Part shown: positions 26,146 through 30,677 of the stretch, piece by piece | Position numbering within the stretch: the stretch's first letter is position 1 | Layout: each line of letters begins with the position of its first letter | From: JBBECF01 sp040881945 | GTDB taxonomy: Bacteria > Pseudomonadota > Alphaproteobacteria > Dongiales > Dongiaceae | Length of the DNA: 30,677 nucleotides | Assembly: GCA_040881945.1 (NCBI GenBank) | Contig: JBBECF010000083.1 | Location: 1-30,677, forward strand | Direction of reading: 5' to 3' | The notes under the pieces: model-generated | What the model saw: only the letters and a program-made list of their open reading frames with translations | Databases searched by the model: none | What the model was told of the DNA's origin: nothing | Translations under genes and position numbers: made by a program

Positions 26146-27880
26146 CCGCCGACTCCGTCGCATGGGCGGCGAGGAGGAGCCCGTCCGCCGCTTCCGGCGC
26201 CGGCTCGTCGCCCGGCGGCACGCCGAGCAGCGGCGCGATGCGCTGCACCAGTCGGCTGACCGCCGGCGCCGCGACCCAACCGCCGGTGGCGTAGCCATGT
26301 GAGCTCTCGTTCGGCTTCGGCTCGTCGACCATGATCAGCACGACGTAACGCGGCGCATGGATCGGAAAGGCGCCGACGAAGGACGCGATGCGCGAGTCGC
26401 GGCTGTAGCCGCGCCCCCGCGCCTTGTCCGCCGTGCCGGTCTTGCCGCCGACCGCATAGCCCGGCGCGTCGGCCTTGCGGCCGGTGCCCTCGCGCACGAC
26501 CAGGCGCATCAGCTCGCGCATCTGCGCCGAGGTCTGCGCCGAGACCACGCGCTCGCCGCTCGTCACTTCGTCGGGCGCGCGGCGGATGATGGTGGCCGGG
26601 CGCATGATCCCGCCGTTGACGACGGCGGCGACGCCGGCCGCCAGATGCAGCGGGCTCACTGCAATGCCGTGGCCGTAGGCGACGGTCATCGTGTTGATCG
26701 GCCGCCAGGTCGCCGGGTACATCGGCTGCCCCACCTCGGGCAGCTCGATGCCGGCCGGCCGGAACATGCCGATCCGGGCGAAGAAGGCCTGCTGGGCGTC
26801 GGCGCCGACGTCGAGCGCCATGCGCGCCGATCCGATGTTGGACGACAGGATGAAAATCTCCGGCACCGTCAGCCAGCGGCTCTTCGGCTTGTAGTCGCTG
26901 ATCGTGAAGCCGCCGACGCGGATCGGGTAGCGGGCGTCGTAGCGGTCGGCGAGGCCGGCGACGCCGTTTTCCAGCGCCATGGCGGTGTTAAAGATCTTGA
27001 ACGTCGACCCCATCTCGTAGATGCCGAGGGTGGCGCGGTTGAATCGCGCGTCGTCCGGCGCGGCGCCCGGCCGGTTCGGATCGAAGTCGGGCAGCGAGGC
27101 CATGGCCAGCACCTCGCCGGTGGCGGCGTCGAGCACGATGCCGGCGGCGCCGATCGCGGTGAACTCGGTCATGGCGCGCGACAGTTCTTCGTGCAGCAGG
27201 TACTGGACGCGGACGTCGAGCGACAGCCGCACCGGATGACGGCCGCCGCGCAATACGTCGTCGAACGACTGCTCGACTCCGGCCAGCCCGCGGTTGTCGA
27301 TGTCGGTGAAGCCGAGAACGTGGGCGGCGAGCGGCCCGTGCGGATAGACCCGCCGCTCCTCCGGCTGGAAATAGAGGCCGGGAATACCGAGCCGGTTGAC
27401 TGCGTATTGCTGGCGCGGCGTCAGGTTGCGCTTCAGCCAGACAAAGCTGCGCTCGGACGACAGCCGCAACGCGATCTCGGCCTGGCTCGGCTCGGGCAGC
27501 ACGGTTGCCAGCCGCGCCGCGGCCTCGGCGGGGTCCGGCACCTGCCGCGGATTGGCGTAGAGCGAGGCGGTGGCGAGGGCGGTCGCCAGCACCACGCCGT
27601 TGCGGTCGAGGATGTCGGCGCGTTCGGCCGGCAGCGCGTGCTGCGGCAGCGCCGCGGTCGGGCGCGGCTCGCCGCCGTTCTGCAGGGCCATCACCGCGAC
27701 GAGGCGCAGCCCGACCGCCAGGAAGGCGAGCGCGAACAGCGCGCCGGTGACCAGCAGCCGGGTGCGGCCGATCTCGATCAGCCGCTTGGCGTTGCCCTCG
27801 AAGCGCACGACCTCGTGCGGCCCCGGCGGCCGCGGATCGATGTGGCGCGGCAAGCGGGCCGGTCCGGCGGGGATCGTCAT
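26132..27880 (-). CDS. ftsI: Division-specific transpeptidase FtsI (PBP3)
   Basis: FtsI is the septal D,D-transpeptidase partner of FtsW and a beta-lactam target. The 582-residue protein has a basic cytoplasmic N-terminus, one transmembrane segment (about 42-66), the pedestal region (RADILDRNGVVLA) and the transpeptidase domain. The active-site motifs are S292-T-F-K295, S346-S-N348 and K480-T-G482. ATG 27878-27880 overlaps the ftsL stop as ATGA. All catalytic residues are present. Confidence 0.97.
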   Translation of the reverse strand: MTIPAGPARLPRHIDPRPPGPHEVVRFEGNAKRLIEIGRTRLLVTGALFALAFLAVGLRLVAVMALQNGGEPRPTAALPQHALPAERADILDRNGVVLATALATASLYANPRQVPDPAEAAARLATVLPEPSQAEIALRLSSERSFVWLKRNLTPRQQYAVNRLGIPGLYFQPEERRVYPHGPLAAHVLGFTDIDNRGLAGVEQSFDDVLRGGRHPVRLSLDVRVQYLLHEELSRAMTEFTAIGAAGIVLDAATGEVLAMASLPDFDPNRPGAAPDDARFNRATLGIYEMGSTFKIFNTAMALENGVAGLADRYDARYPIRVGGFTISDYKPKSRWLTVPEIFILSSNIGSARMALDVGADAQQAFFARIGMFRPAGIELPEVGQPMYPATWRPINTMTVAYGHGIAVSPLHLAAGVAAVVNGGIMRPATIIRRAPDEVTSGERVVSAQTSAQMRELMRLVVREGTGRKADAPGYAVGGKTGTADKARGRGYSRDSRIASFVGAFPIHAPRYVVLIMVDEPKPNESSHGYATGGWVAAPAVSRLVQRIAPLLGVPPGDEPAPEAADGLLLAAHATESAGAVE

Positions 27881-28185
27881 GGCGGGGTCTCCTCGGCCGG
27901 GGCCGGCGGCAGCCGCTCGGGCAGGGCGTCGAGGTCGGTGATCTGTTCCGCCGCCACCGGCGCCAGCTCGAGATAGCGGCGGCTCAGCTCGGTCAGGCGG
28001 GCGGGGTCGTTCAGATAGCTCCATTCCGCGCGCAGCACGTGGATCGCGGCGCGGTCGCGCAGAATCTGTTGGTTGAGGCGGGTCAGCTCCTCCTCCAGCA
28101 CCTGGACGTCGTCCTTGACCTGGAACAGGCCGACGGCGGCCGCCGTCGCGACGCTCAACCAGGTCAGGGTGACCGTGCGGATCAC
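27877..28185 (-). CDS. ftsL: Cell division protein FtsL
   Basis: A 102-residue bitopic protein: transmembrane segment at about 4-21, then a leucine-zipper-like coiled coil (about 25-56; VQVLEEELTRLNQQILRD). The WSYLNDPARLTELSRRYL motif that pairs with FtsB/FtsQ follows. The GTG start (28183-28185) overlaps the rsmH stop as GTGA, and the stop overlaps the ftsI ATG. Identification rests on position, topology and the W-x-Y-L-N-x-P-x-R-L motif, which is characteristic. Confidence 0.92.
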   Translation of the reverse strand: MIRTVTLTWLSVATAAAVGLFQVKDDVQVLEEELTRLNQQILRDRAAIHVLRAEWSYLNDPARLTELSRRYLELAPVAAEQITDLDALPERLPPAPAEETPP

Positions 28186-29225
28186 GCGGCGTCTCCGTGA
28201 CCGCTCGCCTCGGCGAAGCCTCCGGCGGAGCCCGGGTCGGCGGCCTCGTCGAGCGCGCCCCAGGCGGGGGCGGCGCTGCGCTCGGCGGCGCGCAGCCGCG
28301 CCGAGCGGGCGCGCGGATTGCCGGCGACCTCGGCGGCCGAGGGCCGGACGACGCCGCTGGAAAGCAGGCGAAAGGACGGCGGCCGGCCGCGCGCCGAGGG
28401 CCGCGCTGGGAGGTGGCGCGACTGACGCGGGGCGAGGCCGGCTCGCCGCCGGAGAAACGCCTTGACGCGGCGATCCTCCAGGGAATGGAACGAGACGACG
28501 GCGAGACGGCCGCCGGGCGCGAGCAGCGCCTCGGCGCCGACCAGCCCACGGTCGATCTCGCCGAGCTCGTCGTTGACGTGGATGCGCAGCGCCTGGAACG
28601 TGCGCGTCGCCGGGTCGATGACATCGGCGCGGCGCTTCGGTGCGGCGGCGCGGCGCACGATCTCGGCCAGTTCGAGCGTGCGGGTGATCGCCCGCGCGGC
28701 GCGGGCCGCCACGATGGCGCGTGCGATCGCCCGCGCCCGGCGCTCCTCGCCGTAGGCGAAGATGAGATCGGCGAGATCGCGCTCGCCCAGCTCGTTGACC
28801 GCCTCGGCGGCACTCGGGCCGGTGCGCTCCATGCGCATGTCGAGCGGGCCGTCGGCGCGGAACGAAAAGCCGCGCTCGGGCCGCTCGAGCTGCATCGACG
28901 AAACGCCGAAGTCGAACGCCACGCCATCGGCGGCGGTGATACCGCGCAAGCGCAGCAGTTCGGACATGTCGCCGAAGCGGCCCTCGACCAGTTGCAGTCG
29001 CCCGGCGAAGCGGCGCGCCAGATCGGCGCCGTCGGCGATCGCCTGCGGATCGCGGTCAATGCCCCACACCGCGCAATCCGCCGCCTCGAGCAGCGCCCGG
29101 GCATAACCGCCGCCGCCGAAGGTGCCGTCGACATAGATGCCGCCGTCGCGCGGCGCCAGCGCCTCCAGCACCTCGCGCAGCAGCACCGGCCGATGTCCGC
29201 CGGCGGGGCTGGAGTCTTCGCTCAT
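28182..29225 (-). CDS. rsmH: 16S rRNA m4C1402 methyltransferase RsmH (MraW)
   Basis: RsmH methylates N4 of cytidine 1402 in the ribosomal P site. The 347-residue protein starts HRPVLLREVLEAL and has the SAM motif YVDGTFGGGGYAR near residue 31. It also has DFGVSSMQLERPERGFSFRADGPLDMRM, NELGERDLADLIFAYGEERRARAIARAI (split by a helix) and VVSFHSLEDRRVK. The last residues (GSAGGFAEASG) are encoded by a 27-bp palindromic repeat shared with prmA. ATG 29223-29225 overlaps the mraZ stop (ATGA). Confidence 0.96.
   Translation of the reverse strand: MSEDSSPAGGHRPVLLREVLEALAPRDGGIYVDGTFGGGGYARALLEAADCAVWGIDRDPQAIADGADLARRFAGRLQLVEGRFGDMSELLRLRGITAADGVAFDFGVSSMQLERPERGFSFRADGPLDMRMERTGPSAAEAVNELGERDLADLIFAYGEERRARAIARAIVAARAARAITRTLELAEIVRRAAAPKRRADVIDPATRTFQALRIHVNDELGEIDRGLVGAEALLAPGGRLAVVSFHSLEDRRVKAFLRRRAGLAPRQSRHLPARPSARGRPPSFRLLSSGVVRPSAAEVAGNPRARSARLRAAERSAAPAWGALDEAADPGSAGGFAEASGHGDAA
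28206..28232. repeat. 27-bp palindromic repeat, copy B (rsmH C-terminus)
   Basis: Identical over 27 bases to 175-201 in prmA. On the rsmH strand it encodes the Gly/Ala-rich C-terminal tail, beyond the conserved methyltransferase fold, and it is read in a different frame and strand than in prmA. This supports a mobile or dispersed DNA element rather than shared protein sequence. Confidence 0.6.
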
Positions 29226-29683
29226 GGTTGCGGCTCCGGGCGGCGACGCAGGGTACGGCCCGTCTCCAGGGCGCGGCGGCGCGATTCGGCCTTATGCCGA
29301 TCGAGCGCCTGCGGTTCCCAGATCTCGAAGCTGTGGCCGCGCCCGACGAAGGCGGCGAGCTCGCCGAGGCCGGCGTGCTCGACCAGGCGCGGCGGCAGCA
29401 GAATGCGGCCCTCGCCGTCGAACGGCAGTTGCTTGGCGTCGCCGAACAGCGTGGCCGTCAGGTCGTCATGGGCGTCGGAGAACAATTCGACGTTGCTCAT
29501 TTCGGCAAGCAGTTCCGCCATCCAGTCCAGCCCGGCGCACTGGATCGCGGGGTATTTGAAGGACGGGAACGCGGCGACGCCGTGGAAGGCGTTGCTGGCC
29601 AGCGCCACCCGGAACGGCGCAGGCACCGAGACGCGGCCCTTGCGGTCCACCTTGTTGGTGAAGGTGTCGATGAACAAAGCCAT
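29222..29683 (-). CDS. mraZ: Transcriptional regulator MraZ
   Basis: MraZ represses the dcw operon that it heads. The 153-residue protein has two SpoVT/AbrB-like motifs: NKVDRKGRVSVPAPFR (about 10-25) and a second containing GEGRILLPPRLVEHAGL in the middle. An Arg-rich tail follows. ATG 29681-29683 has GGAG 5 bases upstream. Period-10 TGGG boxes lie about 95-140 bases upstream and are the expected self-regulatory site. The stop overlaps rsmH (ATGA). Confidence 0.96.
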   Translation of the reverse strand: MALFIDTFTNKVDRKGRVSVPAPFRVALASNAFHGVAAFPSFKYPAIQCAGLDWMAELLAEMSNVELFSDAHDDLTATLFGDAKQLPFDGEGRILLPPRLVEHAGLGELAAFVGRGHSFEIWEPQALDRHKAESRRRALETGRTLRRRPEPQP

Positions 29684-29777
29684 CGCCGCTCCAGAGGATT
29701 CCCCCGTGTTTTCCGCTGCTTGATCTGGCCCGGACCGGGCCGTGCCGGTCCCGGGGCGGGCGTCTCCGCCAACGCAG

Positions 29778-29821
29778 TGGTTTGGTATGGGATATCATGG
29801 GTTCATATGGGCGTCAATGGG
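29778..29821. promoter_or_regulatory. MraZ boxes: TGGG repeats with 10-base period
   Basis: On the plus strand TGGG begins at 29788, 29798, 29808 and 29818, exactly 10 bases apart; a degenerate TGGT at 29778 keeps the phase. MraZ of E. coli binds direct TGGGN repeats with 5-base spacers, the same period. The boxes overlap the predicted dcw promoter, so MraZ binding should block RNA polymerase. Confidence 0.8.
29789..29817 (-). promoter_or_regulatory. Probable dcw operon promoter
   Basis: On the minus strand TTGACG (29817-29812), 17 bases, TATCCC (29794-29789). In the Caulobacter pattern it reads TTGACGC, 14 bases, GATATCCC; the -35 matches fully and the -10 matches 5 of 8. It is interleaved with the MraZ boxes and predicts a transcript start near 29782. 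Confidence 0.45.
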
Positions 29822-29959
29822 AATGTTGAGTAAATCTATGGAAACTTTCGGATATTTACGATCCGTTAAGGATTGGATACATGGTCTCCCACAGAGTTTC
29901 GGCCGGGGCTGGACGGCGCCGCCACGGGATAACCTGCCGCGCAATTATGGCAAGACTGT

Positions 29960-29974
29960 GTTCACTTTTCGTTC
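29960..29974. promoter_or_regulatory. LexA-type (SOS) box GTTC-N7-GTTC
   Basis: GTTC (29960-29963), seven T-rich bases, GTTC (29971-29974). This is the direct-repeat operator described for LexA in Alphaproteobacteria. It lies between rnpB and the dcw promoter, about 150 bases upstream of the predicted dcw start; no SOS gene is next to it. Eight fixed bases can occur by chance in a 30-kb window. Confidence 0.4.
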
Positions 29975-30020
29975 TTGCGATGACGATACTTGATTTTGCG
30001 CCGGAAGGCGCCGGAGGGGA

Positions 30021-30439
<419 letters not shown>

Positions 30440-30443
30440 CTGC

Positions 30444-30472
30444 TAGGTAGGCCGCCGACGGCTCTGCGTCAA
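30444..30472 (-). promoter_or_regulatory. rnpB promoter
   Basis: On the minus strand TTGACG (30472-30467), 17 bases, TACCTA (30449-30444). The predicted start, 7 bases on, is 30437, exactly the first base of the P1 helix. The TGA inside the -35 hexamer (30471-30469) is also the stop codon of the upstream amidase gene. Confidence 0.65.
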
Positions 30473-30677
30473 CCGGCCCGCGCCAGCAGGTCGTCGAGCA
30501 GCGTCGCTGTCTCGGCGTCGGGCCGGCCGTTGACGAGCTGCGGCCGGAAATGGCGCTGGAAGGCGGCGAGCGCGGCCTCTGTCGCCGCGTCGAGAATGCC
30601 GCTCGGCGCCACGTCGTAGCCGAAGCGGGCGAGGCCGGCCTGAACCTCCGCGATGTCGGGAACGGCGTCGCCGTGCG
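30469..30677 (-). CDS. C-terminal part of AmpD-type N-acetylmuramoyl-L-alanine amidase
   Basis: Only the last 69 codons are in the window; the gene continues past the right edge. They encode a peptidoglycan-binding (PG_binding_1-like) helical domain: IAEVQAGLARFGYDV, SGILDAATEAALAAFQRHF, then RPQLVNGRPDAETATLLDDL. The FQRHFRP...D..T...L pattern is typical of the C-terminus of AmpD/AmiD-like amidases in Alphaproteobacteria, which cleave the amide between MurNAc and L-Ala. The catalytic domain cannot be seen, so the enzyme assignment is inferred from the tail. Its stop codon lies inside the rnpB -35 element. Confidence 0.75.
   Translation of the reverse strand, partial: HGDAVPDIAEVQAGLARFGYDVAPSGILDAATEAALAAFQRHFRPQLVNGRPDAETATLLDDLLARAG

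Larger units (their letters stand above)
29684..30020. other. Non-coding control region between rnpB and mraZ
   Basis: A gap of 337 bases without a convincing gene. It holds, from mraZ outward, a leader of about 100 bases (with GATTC at 29697-29701), the MraZ boxes and promoter (29778-29821), an AT-rich stretch (29820-29885) and a LexA-type box (29960-29974). Short open frames on both strands show no Shine-Dalgarno or recognisable domain. Confidence 0.7.

Noticed and set aside
26132..29134. Minus-strand frame of 1,000 codons suggesting an FtsI fusion
   Set aside because: The part upstream of 27880 is the out-of-frame reading of ftsL and rsmH; FtsI starts at the ATGA overlap with ftsL.
29742..29993. 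Plus-strand frame of 83 codons in the control region
   Set aside because: It begins in the mraZ leader, overlaps the MraZ boxes and promoter, and has no ribosome binding site or recognisable domain.
29997..30012. Hairpin GCGCC-GGAA-GGCGC as terminator of rnpB
   Set aside because: On the rnpB strand the stem is followed by AAAATC, not by a U-tract, so it does not fit an intrinsic terminator in that direction; on the plus strand the T-run precedes the stem.

Overview
The window is GC-rich chromosomal DNA of an alphaproteobacterium, most plausibly Rhodospirillales-like. This rests on gene order (dcw cluster followed by ftsZ-lpxC-bamD-recN-ligA), on promoters resembling the Caulobacter housekeeping pattern (TTGACGS-N10-14-GCTANAWC), on a GTTC-N7-GTTC LexA-type box and on the protein sequences. 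The genus cannot be told from the sequence alone.

Layout, left to right. (1) 1-3823: the 3' part of prmA (+), a convergent gene on the minus strand for a protein with three DUF1127 repeats, and a divergent Xaa-Pro aminopeptidase (+). (2) 3847-4520: an AbrB-type antitoxin/Doc toxin pair (+) with its own AT-rich palindromic promoter, convergent with ligA. (3) 4545-9136 (-): bamD-recN-ligA with its own promoter. (4) 9264-10214 (-): lpxC, bracketed by two strong stem-loops. (5) 10400-29683 (-): an essentially complete division and cell wall (dcw) operon read from right to left: mraZ, rsmH, ftsL, ftsI, murE, murF, mraY, murD, ftsW, murG, [hicAB insertion on the opposite strand], murC, murB, ddl, ftsQ, ftsA, ftsZ. 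Most junctions overlap by ATGA/GTGA, so translation is probably coupled. (6) 29684-30020: a non-coding control region with period-10 MraZ boxes, a probable promoter and a LexA-type box. (7) 30021-30439 (-): RNase P RNA, whose promoter runs into the stop codon of a peptidoglycan amidase gene that continues past the right edge.

The dcw genes together make the peptidoglycan precursor: MurC, D, E, F and Ddl build UDP-MurNAc-pentapeptide, MurB makes UDP-MurNAc, and MraY and MurG make lipid I and II. FtsL/I/W/Q/A/Z form the divisome, and LpxC and BamD link in outer membrane assembly.

The most unusual feature is at murG/murC. A hicAB toxin-antitoxin module, transcribed head-on against the operon, sits exactly at the ATGA overlap of the two genes. 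It is flanked by a 39-bp direct repeat (37/39 identical, period 860 bp) that duplicates the murG end and the murC start, so both genes stay intact. A stop-free frame antisense to hicAB joins murG to murC with ATGA overlaps at both ends. Other items are the triple-DUF1127 protein, palindromic repeats embedded in frame in murB, prmA and rsmH, the LexA-type box upstream of dcw, and paired GANTC sites before ftsZ.
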